Shown: positions 15,970 to 24,664, counted from the first letter of the stretch. The stretch is DNA of 64,000 nucleotides from Ruminococcus sp. (GCA_013911065.1 JACERV010000010.1:1-64000); one strand, 5' to 3'. Numbers and translations: made by a program. Notes: a model not told the origin generated them from the letters alone.

Positions 15970-16173
15970 ATGAAATTTAAAATAAATTGTTCTTTCGGAG
16001 GGTTTTGCGGAGATAAGGCAGTTATCTGCCAGGATGGGCAAGCGCGGCTTGTCAACTATTATTCTGAACTCACGCGCGAACTGAAGGAAAAGCTCCATGT
16101 GTTAATTGTAGCAACGTGCAAGCTGAACGAAGACGGAAACATATGGATTACAAATGTTGAAAATCAGGATTAA
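15970..16173 (+). CDS. Small early phage protein
   Basis: 67 residues from ATG 15970, preceded by AAAGGAGGACATAGAT. The start MKFKINCSFGGFCGDKAV contains two cysteines; no family recognised. It shares its ribosome-binding region style with the previous gene. Confidence 0.55.
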   Translation: MKFKINCSFGGFCGDKAVICQDGQARLVNYYSELTRELKEKLHVLIVATCKLNEDGNIWITNVENQD

Positions 16174-16180
16174 AAAGAGC

Positions 16181-16210
16181 GCTTACATTTGCCCTGGCAG
16201 GGGCGTAAGC
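16181..16210 (+). other. Intergenic hairpin
   Basis: GCTTAC pairs with GTAAGC and the loop contains a second stem (CCCT/AGGG). No T-tract follows, so it is more likely an RNA-processing or translation-control structure than a terminator. The GCCCTGGCAGGGGC core resembles the stems at 10791 and 11744. Confidence 0.4.
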
Positions 16211-16260
16211 ACTCACGTAATTTAACAACTTCATTATAGCAGATTTTAAGGAGATTGCAA

Positions 16261-16443
16261 ATGAAAGATAACTGGGACGACGGTAATTACATGGAGTGGG
16301 CGGACCAGGAGAGACTTGTCCGGCAGGATATTGAGGAAATTAACAGAAGTCTGAGACGGCGGAAAGCCGAAAATTACAGGGAGGTTGAACATGGGAGAAA
16401 TAACATTGCGGGTCAGACAGAACCCAGGAGCGATAGAGATTAA
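16261..16443 (+). CDS. Small early phage protein
   Basis: 60 residues from ATG 16261 with AAGGAGATTGCAA in front. Highly charged and helical (MKDNWDDGNYMEWADQERL, then EEINRSLRRRKAE). It overlaps the next gene by 53 bases in another frame. Function unknown. Confidence 0.5.
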   Translation: MKDNWDDGNYMEWADQERLVRQDIEEINRSLRRRKAENYREVEHGRNNIAGQTEPRSDRD

Positions 16444-17359
16444 TTTTGAAGAATTGGACAAGGCTCTGGATGCCAAGTTGGCAGAATACAAGGGGGCAGT
16501 CTTTACCGAGGAAACTAAGGACATTGCGAAAGCCGAGGTTACCAGTCTTAGGAGGCAGAGAAAGGAGCTGGACGACAGCCGGAAGTCCATTAAAAAAGAA
16601 TGGATGAAACCCTATGATGAGTTTGAAAAACGGGCAAAGGAGCTTCTGGCAAAGTTCGATGGGCCAATCGAATTGATAGACAAGCAGGTCAAGGAGTTCG
16701 ACGAAAACCGCAAGGAAAAGAAGCGAGAGAGCATCATGGCCGCTTATGTGGAGCTTATCGGGGATATGGAAAAATATCTTCCGTTTAACAAAATCTATGA
16801 CACCAAGTGGGAAAATGTTTCCGTGACCATGAAATCCATCAAGGAAAGTCTCTCTGCTCTGGTAGAAAGCACCCGCACCGCAGTTGAGACTATCAGCAAC
16901 ATGCAGTCAGATGCCGTGGAAAAGGCTCTGGAGCTCTATAAGAACACTCTGGACATGGCTAAAGCAATTGCTTATATAAACGATTATGAGCGTCAGAAAG
17001 CCGAGATTATGCGGAGAGAAGAGGAACGGCGCAAGCATGAGGAAGAACGGCAGAGGCAGGCTGAAATCAATCGTGCAAAAGCCGAAGAGCGCTCAGCTGT
17101 TGAAAGAGAAGAACGTATCCGGCAGGAAGAACGCCAAAAAGCGGAATCAGCTGCAAGAGCAGAAGTAGCTCAGGCACCGGTACAGGAAGAAATTCCTCAG
17201 ACACCATTCTTTGAACCAGAATTAGATGATAGTCTACCATTCGTGCAGCCGTCTACGATTACAGCATTTTATAGAGTTGTTGCGACGTCGCAAGAGCTGG
17301 AACAGGTAGAGATGGCATTTAATAGTATCGGAATTTACTTTGAGCGGAGGGATGCATGA
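16391..17359 (+). CDS. DUF1351 phage protein
   Basis: 322 residues; ATG 16391 follows AGGGAGGTTGAAC. The first about 210 residues are a helical DUF1351 domain (IEINFEELDKALDAKL, LRRQRKELDDSRKSIK, KEWMKPYDEFE), followed by an Arg/Glu-rich coiled coil (about 205-265) and a short acidic end. DUF1351 proteins precede ERF or RecT genes in many Firmicute phages and are thought to serve recombination or replication. One of the prophage's TTGCG palindromes lies near its 3' end. Confidence 0.8.
   Translation: MGEITLRVRQNPGAIEINFEELDKALDAKLAEYKGAVFTEETKDIAKAEVTSLRRQRKELDDSRKSIKKEWMKPYDEFEKRAKELLAKFDGPIELIDKQVKEFDENRKEKKRESIMAAYVELIGDMEKYLPFNKIYDTKWENVSVTMKSIKESLSALVESTRTAVETISNMQSDAVEKALELYKNTLDMAKAIAYINDYERQKAEIMRREEERRKHEEERQRQAEINRAKAEERSAVEREERIRQEERQKAESAARAEVAQAPVQEEIPQTPFFEPELDDSLPFVQPSTITAFYRVVATSQELEQVEMAFNSIGIYFERRDA
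17280..17293. repeat. TTGCG-N4-CGCAA palindrome, copy 1
   Basis: TTGCGACGTCGCAA, a perfect 14-bp palindrome inside the DUF1351 gene, read in frame as Val-Ala-Thr-Ser-Gln. The identical sequence recurs at 23476. Confidence 0.75.
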
Positions 17360-17760
17360 CAGCAAGGGAGCTGGCCGACTACATCCAGGGCCGGCTCTTA
17401 AAGGAAGGCTTTATTATCCAAAGGTATAATGCGTACTCTACAGCCAGTATTTACCTTAAATTAGATTATGGAGCTTGTAACTCCATAAGGATAAGCGACC
17501 ACCGAGGCAAGAAACACCTGAAGTACCGGTATAATATTGGTTCTTTTGTTCAACATTTTTCCAGAGAAAAGGATAAATTCGATAGATTCTATTATCGGGA
17601 TGATAAAGCAGACAACCTTATCAAGAAGGTGATTTCTGATAAAAAGCAGAAACTTGAGCAATATGGCGAAGAGAAGTATGAATGTTTCATGCGGAGAAAT
17701 CAGAATGAAAATCATGATAAGAGTGGATTTTGGAAACAAGCATATCTTGTAAAGGAGTGA
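17356..17760 (+). CDS. Conserved phage hypothetical protein
   Basis: 134 residues; ATG 17356 overlaps the previous stop (GATGCATGA) and has GCGGAGGG before it. The protein begins MTARELADYIQGRLLKEGF and is basic with many Tyr and Lys (KKHLKYRYNIGSFVQHF). It sits between DUF1351 and ERF in the recombination block, so it probably supports replication or recombination. No catalytic motif seen. Confidence 0.6.
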   Translation: MTARELADYIQGRLLKEGFIIQRYNAYSTASIYLKLDYGACNSIRISDHRGKKHLKYRYNIGSFVQHFSREKDKFDRFYYRDDKADNLIKKVISDKKQKLEQYGEEKYECFMRRNQNENHDKSGFWKQAYLVKE

Positions 17761-17764
17761 TTAT

Positions 17765-18547
17765 ATGGGAGAAGTAGCACAAAAAGCACCTGCTATTTAT
17801 GGAGCAATCGCCGGAGTTATTGCGGATGTAGGTGCAGTCGGAAAAGACAAGGTAAATAAGCAGCAAGGGTTTAAGTTTCGCAGTGTGGATGATGTATACA
17901 ACGCTCTTCATCCGGCACTAGCAAAAAATAAAGTTTTCATCGTTCCGGAGATCCTGGAACAGACCAGGGAAGTTGTTGGAGAAACCAGAAATGGAGCAAA
18001 AATGACTCTGGTAATTTGCACTATAAAATATACATTCTTTGCAGAGGACGGATCCTACATAGAGTCCATTATAATCGGGGAGGCCCTAGACACCGGGGAT
18101 AAGGCAACCAATAAGGCGATGGCCATTGCGTATAAATATGCTTGCTTCCAGGTGTTCTGTATTCCAACAGAAGAGATGACGGACCCGGATGCGGAAAGTC
18201 CAGAAGTTCCTGCCCCCGAATCTGGAAAGAAGTCAGGAGGAAGTACACCGGGAAAACAGCAGGCAGGAACCAAGAAGCAGACAGAGCCTAAACAAAGGCA
18301 AGAGGAAAAAGCGGAACCGGAGCCGCCTCCAGCTACAGAAGGAGCTACAACGGACCGAATTACAGAAGCTATGCTCAACACTATCAGGGCAGAGCAGAAG
18401 CGTACAGGTGTGACGGACCAAGTTATTCTTGCCAGAAAGTCTGTTAAAGCAAAGAAGATAGAGGAAATGACGGTAGAGGAATTTAAGGCGATTATGGAAA
18501 TTTTTAAAAGGACGCCGGATTTAAAGCGGGAGGAAGATAATGAATAA
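17765..18547 (+). CDS. erf: ERF-family single-strand annealing protein
   Basis: 260 residues. Residues 5-140 match the ERF recombinase family (IYGAIAGVIADVGAVGKDK, FKFRSVDDVYNALHPALAK, GEALDTGDKATNKAMAIAYKYA). It anneals complementary single strands during phage recombination and circularisation. A Pro/Gln/Lys-rich linker (about 145-205) joins a helical C-terminal region. ATG follows AAGGAGTGATTAT. The next gene, SSB, overlaps by 8 bases; the pairing of annealase and SSB is typical and functionally meaningful. Confidence 0.9.
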   Translation: MGEVAQKAPAIYGAIAGVIADVGAVGKDKVNKQQGFKFRSVDDVYNALHPALAKNKVFIVPEILEQTREVVGETRNGAKMTLVICTIKYTFFAEDGSYIESIIIGEALDTGDKATNKAMAIAYKYACFQVFCIPTEEMTDPDAESPEVPAPESGKKSGGSTPGKQQAGTKKQTEPKQRQEEKAEPEPPPATEGATTDRITEAMLNTIRAEQKRTGVTDQVILARKSVKAKKIEEMTVEEFKAIMEIFKRTPDLKREEDNE

Positions 18548-18974
18548 TGTAGTTTTAGTAGGGAGATTTACCCGGGATCCAGACGTCAGGTATACGGATG
18601 GCGGGACAACCATAGCCCGGTTTTCTCTGGCAGTCGACCGTAGATTTAAGAGTGATAATGGACCGACTGCAGATTTTCCTAATTGTGTAGCATTCGGGAA
18701 AACGGCCGAGTTCATAGAAAAATATTTCCGCCAGGGCATGAGGATTGGTGTGCAGGGAAGAATCCAGACAGGTTCTTACGAGAATCAAGAGGGCGCAAAA
18801 GTCTATACAACAGATGTTGTGGTGGAGAATTGTGAGTTTGTGGAAAGTAAGGCGGCGTCGGAAGATAGCGGATTTGCAGGAACAGCAGGACAGCAAGGCG
18901 GCTCCGGTAGACCGGATGCAGATGGGTTTATGCATATCCCGGATGGAATCGACGATGAGCTGCCATTTAATTAG
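18540..18974 (+). CDS. ssb: Single-stranded DNA-binding protein
   Basis: 144 residues. An OB-fold with MNNVVLVGRFTRDPDVRY, TTIARFSLAVDRRF and GVQGRIQTGSYENQEG, followed by a flexible Gly/Gln region and the acidic tip DDELPFN that recruits partner proteins in SSBs. It coats single strands at the phage fork and works with the ERF annealase encoded just upstream. The start codon lies within the end of the ERF gene, with GGGAGGAAGATA as binding site. Confidence 0.95.
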   Translation: MNNVVLVGRFTRDPDVRYTDGGTTIARFSLAVDRRFKSDNGPTADFPNCVAFGKTAEFIEKYFRQGMRIGVQGRIQTGSYENQEGAKVYTTDVVVENCEFVESKAASEDSGFAGTAGQQGGSGRPDADGFMHIPDGIDDELPFN

Positions 18975-18985
18975 GAGTGATTGCA

Positions 18986-19492
18986 TTGATTATACAGATT
19001 GACAGCAGGGAAAAGGCCAGAGCAATAAAAAAGATTGTGGAGGAGTTTAACCGACAAGGCGTAAAGCATCCAGTAAGTAAGCTGATGGTCGGGGATTACA
19101 TGAACTATGACAATCCCCGGCTGATTATTGACAGGAAACAGAATCTTTCCGAGTTATGTAGCAATGTCTGCCAGGATCATGAGCGTTTTAGGAGAGAGCT
19201 AATCTTGGCACAGGAAAATGACATCAGACTTGTGTTCCTGGTCGAACATGGGAAGGGTATCCGCCGTATAGAAGATGTTATTTGGTGGGAGAACCCCCGG
19301 CGCTGGAAACGGGTTAAGAATCCGGAAACAAGAAAGTGGGAGGATATAGAAACCAAGGCAACAAAGGGGGAAACATTGTACGAGATTCTGAAAACTCAGG
19401 AAAGAAAATATGGGTGCCGGTTCATGTTTTGTGACAGCAAGGATACAGGGAAAGAGATTATCCGGATATTAGGAAGTGGGCCGGTTGAATAA
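18986..19492 (+). CDS. ERCC4-type nuclease
   Basis: About 168 residues; TTG 18986 follows TTAGGAG (a GTG at 18977 is the alternative). The opening IIQIDSREKARA followed by VGDYMNYDNPRLIIDRKQNLSEL gives the GDY...ERK-type catalytic signature (D, then DRK) of XPF/ERCC4 and related nucleases. It probably processes branched or flap DNA in phage replication or recombination. It overlaps the primase gene by 17 bases. Confidence 0.8.
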   Translation: MIIQIDSREKARAIKKIVEEFNRQGVKHPVSKLMVGDYMNYDNPRLIIDRKQNLSELCSNVCQDHERFRRELILAQENDIRLVFLVEHGKGIRRIEDVIWWENPRRWKRVKNPETRKWEDIETKATKGETLYEILKTQERKYGCRFMFCDSKDTGKEIIRILGSGPVE

Positions 19493-19967
19493 GGCAGAAG
19501 TCAAAGAACTGTATAGTATGCAAGACATCCTTGCCAGATACGGCCTGCATCCAAACCGTAGAGGGTTTGTGCAGTGTCCATTCCACACAGGGGACAGGGA
19601 GCCTTCTATGAAGGTTTACCGGGATGGATATAACTGCTTTGCCTGTGGAGCCAATGGAGATATATTTTCTTTCATTATGGCAATAGAGAATCAGGACTTT
19701 AAAGAAGCATTCCTTAGTCTTGGCGGAACTTATGAGAATGAGACATTTCAGGATAAGATAGCAAGGTACCATGCCATAAAAAAGCAGGAAATGAAACGGA
19801 AGCAGGCAGATACAATGAAAGTTCGCCAGAAGCTAAATAACGAGTTGATAGATATATACCGGAATGGATACAAGAAGGCTGTTCCATTTTCCGAGGCATG
19901 GACAGATTGCTACAACGCGTTGCAGTACCAGCTCTACCTGCACGAAATATTAAACGAACCGAGGTGA
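19476..19967 (+). CDS. CHC2 zinc-finger DNA primase-like protein
   Basis: About 160-163 residues; starts at GTG 19476 or TTG 19485. Residues 15-75 are a DnaG-type zinc-binding domain: MQDILARYGLHPNRRGFVQCPFH, then YNCFACGANGDIFSFI, giving the CHC2 ligands C-H-C-C. There is no TOPRIM domain, so this is the DNA-recognition part alone; the catalytic partner may be supplied by the DUF927 protein or the host. The remaining helical half is Lys/Arg-rich. Confidence 0.85.
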   Translation: MGRLNKAEVKELYSMQDILARYGLHPNRRGFVQCPFHTGDREPSMKVYRDGYNCFACGANGDIFSFIMAIENQDFKEAFLSLGGTYENETFQDKIARYHAIKKQEMKRKQADTMKVRQKLNNELIDIYRNGYKKAVPFSEAWTDCYNALQYQLYLHEILNEPR

Positions 19968-19971
19968 TAGC

Positions 19972-21828
19972 ATGGAGCCTTTGGACAGGCTTGATAAACA
20001 ATCCATATTAGAAGAAAAAGTCTTTGAGGAGTTATTTAGCCAAGAGGATGAAATAAAGAAAGCAAGGCTCATGGTAGCACTGGAGGACAGGGCGTCTGAA
20101 CTCGGTGTAAAAACCAAGTTCAATACAGTTCTGAGAGCTTATAAAAAAGTAGATAAGGAGATGCAGAAAAAACAGTCATCCGCGCCAAGTATACTGGATA
20201 ACTGGACTAATTTCGATGGACCATATGACCGCATGTATTGTGGAAGCTGGATAGCTTCTGATGAAGGTGTTTATAGCCAGAATACGGGTACGGCAGACAT
20301 TTTGGCGTGCAGGCATCCTATTATCCCCATTGAGCGTCTAAAAAACTTAGAGACAGGTGATGAACAGATGAAGATCGCGTATAAACGTAAGGGAAAATGG
20401 TTCGAGGTGATTGTTCCCAAAGACATTCTTTCATCGGCTAATAAGGTTACATCCCTCTATCGGAGGGGAATATCCGTCACAAGCGAAAACGCAAGGTGTC
20501 TGGTAAAGTACCTCCAGGATATTGAAGACTTAAACGATGAACATATTAATATCCAGTATTCAACCAGTAAGCTCGGGTGGATTATGAATGGCTTTGTGCC
20601 ATACGACAAAGAAGTTTTATTTGATGGAGATGCTCAGTTTAGGCAGGTTTTTGAAAGTATTCAGGGACACGGAAGTAAGGCGGCTTGGTATGCCTATGTA
20701 AAGAATCTCAGAAAAACGGGTAGGTTAGAAATAAAATTTATGCTTGCAGCATCCTTTGCCAGCGTCCTGCTCCATATTGTAAGCGGCCTCCCATTCTTTG
20801 TTGATTTATGGGGAGAGACCGAGGGCGGTAAGTCCGTAACACTTGCATTGGCCGCATCTGTGTGGGCGAATCCGGAAGAAAATGCGTACATAAAAGATTA
20901 TAAGGGCACTGCCGTAGGTCTAGAAGTTGCATGCGACCTGTTGAATCACCTCCCTCTCATGCTGGATGACACCAGTAAAAAAGACCGAAGGATAGAAGAG
21001 AACTTCGAAGGACTTGTCTATGACCTGTGTTCAGGGAAGGGAAAAACTAGGTCGAACAAAGAGCTTGGTATTGTTCAAGAGAAGCATTGGAAGAATGTAA
21101 TTCTTACAAATGGTGAGAGACCATTAAATTCTTATGTTACCCAGGGTGGGGCAATTAACCGTATATTGGAACTTGAGTGCGGAAAGGATGTTTATCAGGA
21201 TCCGCAAGAAACAATACGGTTTATCCGTGATAATTATGGATTCGCTGGAAAGGATTTTGTTGATACTATCAAGCGCCTTGGAAAAGATAAGATCCGCCAG
21301 ATACAGCAGGAATTACAGCGTCAGATTTACGACGATGAGAAGATGCAGAAGCAGAGCGCATCACTGTCTATCGTGCTCACGGCAGACCGGATTGTCACTG
21401 ATTACCTCTTTCAAGATGGAGAATATATCGACATAGAAAGTGCAAAAGAAGTCCTGATAGACCGCAACGAACTTTCTGATAATGAGCGGTGTTACCAATA
21501 CATACTCGGCGAAGTTGTTATAAATGGAGCTAAGTTCGACCCCATAACGCAGACAAGTGAAAAATGGGGTGTGATTGAGGACGGGTATGCAATCATCTAC
21601 AACAATGCGTTTGATGCCATATGCAAGAAAGGTGGATTTTCAAAAAAGGCTTTTCTGTCATGGGCTGATAAAAAGGGACTGATACAGACGCAGGGCGGAC
21701 AGCTCACGAAGGTAAAGAAATTAGGCGGCAACCCCGTTAGATGCGTGTTCATAAAGCTAGACGACACGATAGACAGTGAAGGTTTTCGGGTTATAGATGA
21801 TACACAGGAAAAGCTTCCATTCAGCTAA
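19972..21828 (+). CDS. DUF927 phage replication ATPase/helicase
   Basis: 618 residues. Residues about 70-380 match DUF927 (YSQNTGTADILACRHPIIP ... GWIMNGFVPY). The Walker A loop is LWGETEGGKS at about 280 and the Walker B is LPLMLDDTSK at about 335; NGERPLNS may be a sensor. A C-terminal winged-helix region (about 520-618) is plausible. These proteins act with CHC2 primases in Firmicute phages and integrative elements, presumably as the replicative helicase. ATG follows GAGGTGATAGC. Confidence 0.85.
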   Translation: MEPLDRLDKQSILEEKVFEELFSQEDEIKKARLMVALEDRASELGVKTKFNTVLRAYKKVDKEMQKKQSSAPSILDNWTNFDGPYDRMYCGSWIASDEGVYSQNTGTADILACRHPIIPIERLKNLETGDEQMKIAYKRKGKWFEVIVPKDILSSANKVTSLYRRGISVTSENARCLVKYLQDIEDLNDEHINIQYSTSKLGWIMNGFVPYDKEVLFDGDAQFRQVFESIQGHGSKAAWYAYVKNLRKTGRLEIKFMLAASFASVLLHIVSGLPFFVDLWGETEGGKSVTLALAASVWANPEENAYIKDYKGTAVGLEVACDLLNHLPLMLDDTSKKDRRIEENFEGLVYDLCSGKGKTRSNKELGIVQEKHWKNVILTNGERPLNSYVTQGGAINRILELECGKDVYQDPQETIRFIRDNYGFAGKDFVDTIKRLGKDKIRQIQQELQRQIYDDEKMQKQSASLSIVLTADRIVTDYLFQDGEYIDIESAKEVLIDRNELSDNERCYQYILGEVVINGAKFDPITQTSEKWGVIEDGYAIIYNNAFDAICKKGGFSKKAFLSWADKKGLIQTQGGQLTKVKKLGGNPVRCVFIKLDDTIDSEGFRVIDDTQEKLPFS

Positions 21829-22056
21829 AAGGTTACAAGTTACATGAGTTACACGGAAAAACTCATCCTATATATAAGAAAAAAAATATGAATGTTTGAC
21901 AGAGAGAGGGTCGCGTATGGGAAGAAATGCATGTAACTTTGTAACCAACAGCAAAAAACACTTAAAACCCAGTAAATACAAGGGGTATAGCAGTTACTAC
22001 GGAACTGTAACTTTATCAAAATAATTGTAACGTTGGTAACTTTAGAAAGGAATTAT
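21829..22056. other. GTTAC/GTAAC-rich region, possible replication origin
   Basis: Nine copies of GTTAC or its complement GTAAC occur in 228 bases, mostly within AGTTACA/TGTAACT, arranged as close pairs (for example AAGTTACATGAGTTAC and TGTAACTTTGTAAC). It follows the replication ATPase gene and contains an AT-rich stretch (ATATATAAGAAAAAAAATATG). Clustered repeats plus AT-rich DNA next to initiator genes is the layout of an iteron origin; a regulator site is the alternative. Confidence 0.5.
21917..22024 (+). CDS. Possible 35-residue ORF
   Basis: ATG 21917 has GAGAGAGGG about 6 bases upstream and begins MGRNACNFVTNSKKH. It lies across the GTTAC/GTAAC repeats, whose base pattern biases the reading frame, so it may not be a gene. 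Confidence 0.25.
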   Translation: MGRNACNFVTNSKKHLKPSKYKGYSSYYGTVTLSK

Positions 22057-22320
22057 ATGCATAACAAGATAATGGATGTACAAAAATCGTTTGAACGGGC
22101 GTACACGGATTACGCCAGGACCGGCAATGTGGCGAAATACAACAGTGATCTGGATACATTATTTGAGAAATACAGGAATGACGCTATAATGCTGAATTTC
22201 TGTAAGTCTCTACTGGTGGCATGGGCGCCGGTGATAAATGAGTTGAAGGGTGGTTGCCATGAAAAGAAAAGCAGAATTAAAATCATTAGCCGCCAGGGCG
22301 GAGGATGTGAGAACGTGTGA
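22057..22320 (+). CDS. Small phage hypothetical protein
   Basis: 87 residues from ATG 22057, preceded by AGAAAGGAATTAT. Helical: MHNKIMDVQKSFERAYTDYA, then LFEKYRNDAIMLNFCKSLLVAW. Function unknown. The next small gene begins inside it at 22259. Confidence 0.55.
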   Translation: MHNKIMDVQKSFERAYTDYARTGNVAKYNSDLDTLFEKYRNDAIMLNFCKSLLVAWAPVINELKGGCHEKKSRIKIISRQGGGCENV

Positions 22321-22429
22321 CTTGTGCGGCGAAATGATTCTTGGAGAATACGACTATGTTCGGACTAAACGGAAGAACCTGTATTTTCATAAGGACATGA
22401 GCTGTCGGAAAGGAAATGCTAATGGATGA
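22259..22429 (+). CDS. 56-residue zinc-finger-like protein
   Basis: ATG 22259 lies within the previous gene in another frame, with GAAGGGTGGTTGCC in front. The product has CDLCGE and later FHKDMSC, a C-x2-C...H...C set suited to one zinc ion. Its stop overlaps the start of the next gene. Small zinc-knuckle proteins are common among early phage genes; the role is unknown. Confidence 0.6.
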   Translation: MKRKAELKSLAARAEDVRTCDLCGEMILGEYDYVRTKRKNLYFHKDMSCRKGNANG

Positions 22430-24044
22430 AGTTAATAAATGGTATCTGAATCTTACATATGGCGAAGCAAAGGGGATCCTCCAGGAGAACCTTGCAAGTA
22501 TGAAGCAGAGCTTTATTGCAGCCGGGTATTATCTGAAATACATCCGGGACAACGAGCTGTTCAGGGAAGATGGGTACAAGACTATATGGGAATTTGCAGA
22601 CGATAATTACGGGATTAAGATGTCAACGGCCAGCAGATGGATGGCTATGAATGATAAGTTCAGCCAGGGCGGAAATAGCCCTATCTTGGCGGAAGAATAC
22701 AAAGAGTTCGGGAAGAGCCAGCTCCAGGAGATGTTGTATCTGGAAGATGGCCAGTTGGAGGAAGTTACTCCAGACATGACTGTGAAAGAGATTCGGGAAG
22801 TCAAAAAACCGGAACAGGTGGAAAATGAGTCTGTCCACGAAGAATGTGAAGAGTGTACGTTGCGGGGAAATCCGGATGCCGGTATTTTGGAATGTCATCC
22901 AGAAGAAGGAGAGCATAAGTGTGTTACGGGTGATTTAGATGTCAAAGAATCTTTTGCGGCACCGCAAGCCGAACAGGACAAATCCAGTAGTTGTCCGCCA
23001 GATGTAAGCAGTTGTGTCCGGCAGGAGTGGGGCACAGCGCCAGAACAGCAGGAGATGGGACATAAAGAATGTAAGAAATGCTGGAATGAATACGAGAAAC
23101 GAGAAAAGGTGCTAGGAAAATTAGGAAGTGAATCATTTGCGGTGTCGCAACAAGTTTCGGCATCTGATGAGCAGGGTGTTCATCATTTCACAACAAAACA
23201 TGAGTCTATAGATGATGCATATGGGTGGAGTTGGGCGGAGATTGTTAATGAATATCTTCGTACTGGATATAAGGCCCCAGCTAAAGAATGTGAGGTTGTA
23301 TCTCATGGTTTTCCACATAAAGTGCTGAAAAGAAAAGATATTACGGTATTCTATGATGCTTCTGGAGAAACTCTGTTTGATGTTGAGAATGAAAGGTTAG
23401 AGCAGGAATATGAGTTCTTGATGGGAAGAGAAGGTTTTGCTGAGGAACAGGATACAGAAGGTGACGAGCCGGGATTTGCGACGTCGCAACAGGATCCGGA
23501 GGAAGTACCAGAGCTGGAAACGGTTGTGGATGCAGAGTATACTCCCCAGTTCTTTTTGAAGGAGCAGAACCGGAAATTGGATGATATGTTGAGGGTGGAA
23601 GATGTGCCTGAAATCATTCTCGAAAGACAGAAGACAATTGTATGTGCACTGGCTTCTATGGTATCTCAATTAAAGGATAATGATGTGCAGGAAGAAACCT
23701 TTTTGCCAGAGCAGCCAGAACTTCCTATCCTGAAAAACAACGACCTACGAAAAGAGTTTATCGATGCTTATGAGGGCTGGCCGGTATGGATTGAAACGAA
23801 GGAAACAGGTGAAAAGTACTATCGGTACAACCTGTCTGATGGAACAGCCATGGTGGTTAAAGTATATTTTCATAAGTGTTTTGACTACGCAGCGAGTAGT
23901 GAAAACAGATATCGCGACGGATGGGGCAGTGAAGAATATTATTTGCTAAAGGATGGTAAGTATTTCAAGGACTGCCTAACAAATAAGAGTTACTTGATGG
24001 AACATTTGAAAGAGCTTCAGAAGGGAGAGAAGAAAACATGTTAG
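22422..24044 (+). CDS. Large phage hypothetical protein with palindrome-encoded insertions
   Basis: 540 residues from ATG 22422 (GGAAAGGAA in front). The first about 120 residues are a conserved-looking helical domain (NLTYGEAKGILQENLASMKQSF, SRWMAMNDKFS), resembling phage replication-region proteins. The middle is low in complexity, rich in Glu and Cys (CEECTLRG, CKKCWNEYEKRE). The end has KEFIDAYEGWPVWIE-like beta strands. Three TTGCG-N4-CGCAA palindromes fall in frame and encode F-A-A-P-Q, F-A-V-S-Q and F-A-T-S-Q, as if the linkers had received small DNA inserts. Confidence 0.7.
   Translation: MDEVNKWYLNLTYGEAKGILQENLASMKQSFIAAGYYLKYIRDNELFREDGYKTIWEFADDNYGIKMSTASRWMAMNDKFSQGGNSPILAEEYKEFGKSQLQEMLYLEDGQLEEVTPDMTVKEIREVKKPEQVENESVHEECEECTLRGNPDAGILECHPEEGEHKCVTGDLDVKESFAAPQAEQDKSSSCPPDVSSCVRQEWGTAPEQQEMGHKECKKCWNEYEKREKVLGKLGSESFAVSQQVSASDEQGVHHFTTKHESIDDAYGWSWAEIVNEYLRTGYKAPAKECEVVSHGFPHKVLKRKDITVFYDASGETLFDVENERLEQEYEFLMGREGFAEEQDTEGDEPGFATSQQDPEEVPELETVVDAEYTPQFFLKEQNRKLDDMLRVEDVPEIILERQKTIVCALASMVSQLKDNDVQEETFLPEQPELPILKNNDLRKEFIDAYEGWPVWIETKETGEKYYRYNLSDGTAMVVKVYFHKCFDYAASSENRYRDGWGSEEYYLLKDGKYFKDCLTNKSYLMEHLKELQKGEKKTC
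22954..22967. repeat. TTGCG-N4-CGCAA palindrome, copy 2
   Basis: TTGCGGCACCGCAA in the low-complexity part of the 22422 gene, encoding F-A-A-P-Q. Confidence 0.65.
23137..23150. repeat. TTGCG-N4-CGCAA palindrome, copy 3
   Basis: TTGCGGTGTCGCAA, encoding F-A-V-S-Q in the 22422 gene. Confidence 0.65.
23476..23489. repeat. TTGCG-N4-CGCAA palindrome, copy 4
   Basis: TTGCGACGTCGCAA, identical to copy 1, encoding F-A-T-S-Q in the 22422 gene. Confidence 0.75.
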
Positions 24045-24664
24045 TTGAAAACACAAGGGAAGAGGCAATGAAAGCCTTTTTAAACGGGCGGAAAGTAAGA
24101 GTTTACTGTGAGTATGATGACGGTAGTATGGATGTGCAAAAGCTTGAGGATATGCTTCCAGAAGAGGATTTCCATTACCTGGTTGATGTGCCAGCTTACG
24201 CTAATCCAGAGCTTGAGCAGGTCATGCCGCTTGTGGTGTCAACGAGGCATCAGGGACAGGGGGAGCAAGTACCCCCCCCCTCAGAAAAGCCGGAGGAAAG
24301 CCTGGTAGTTCTTCCGGCGGGAAAAACAAATAAGGAGATAGCGTTGGAACTGGCAGAAGAGGGATTGTCCGTCACAGAGATTGCAAAGCAAACAGGAATG
24401 AAATATAACACGGTATATTATTATCTGAATCCTGACAAGAGTGGCAAAAAGGCCGATGTCTCGAAGGCAGTCCCTGGACATAATGTAGACCGGCATCTGT
24501 GTAAGACCTGCCGTTACCGCAATGCTGCCAAAAGCCCGAAGAATGGTTGTGATTACGCATCCATTGTGGGACACAGCAGAGGCTGTGAAGTGGAAAATTG
24601 CGATAAGCATGAAAAAGGAAACCCGGTGTCAAAGAGGAAACAGTCCGGGTTCTACGAGAAATAG
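24038..24664 (+). CDS. Helix-turn-helix and cysteine-cluster phage regulator
   Basis: 208 residues; ATG 24038 overlaps the previous stop by 7 bases and follows GAAGGGAGAGAAG. Residues about 90-130 form a helix-turn-helix (KTNKEIALELAEEGLSVTEI, then NTVYYYL). The C-terminal half has CKTCRYR, NGCDYA and GCEVENCDKH, a zinc-binding cluster. It may be a DNA-binding regulator. A run of nine C (24272-24280), encoding the PPP of the linker before the helix-turn-helix, is a slippage-prone homopolymer. Confidence 0.65.
   Translation: MLVENTREEAMKAFLNGRKVRVYCEYDDGSMDVQKLEDMLPEEDFHYLVDVPAYANPELEQVMPLVVSTRHQGQGEQVPPPSEKPEESLVVLPAGKTNKEIALELAEEGLSVTEIAKQTGMKYNTVYYYLNPDKSGKKADVSKAVPGHNVDRHLCKTCRYRNAAKSPKNGCDYASIVGHSRGCEVENCDKHEKGNPVSKRKQSGFYEK

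Noticed and set aside
15542-16098. Minus-strand ORFs over the small early genes
   Set aside because: They oppose several genes with strong ribosome binding sites and have no start signals or recognisable products.
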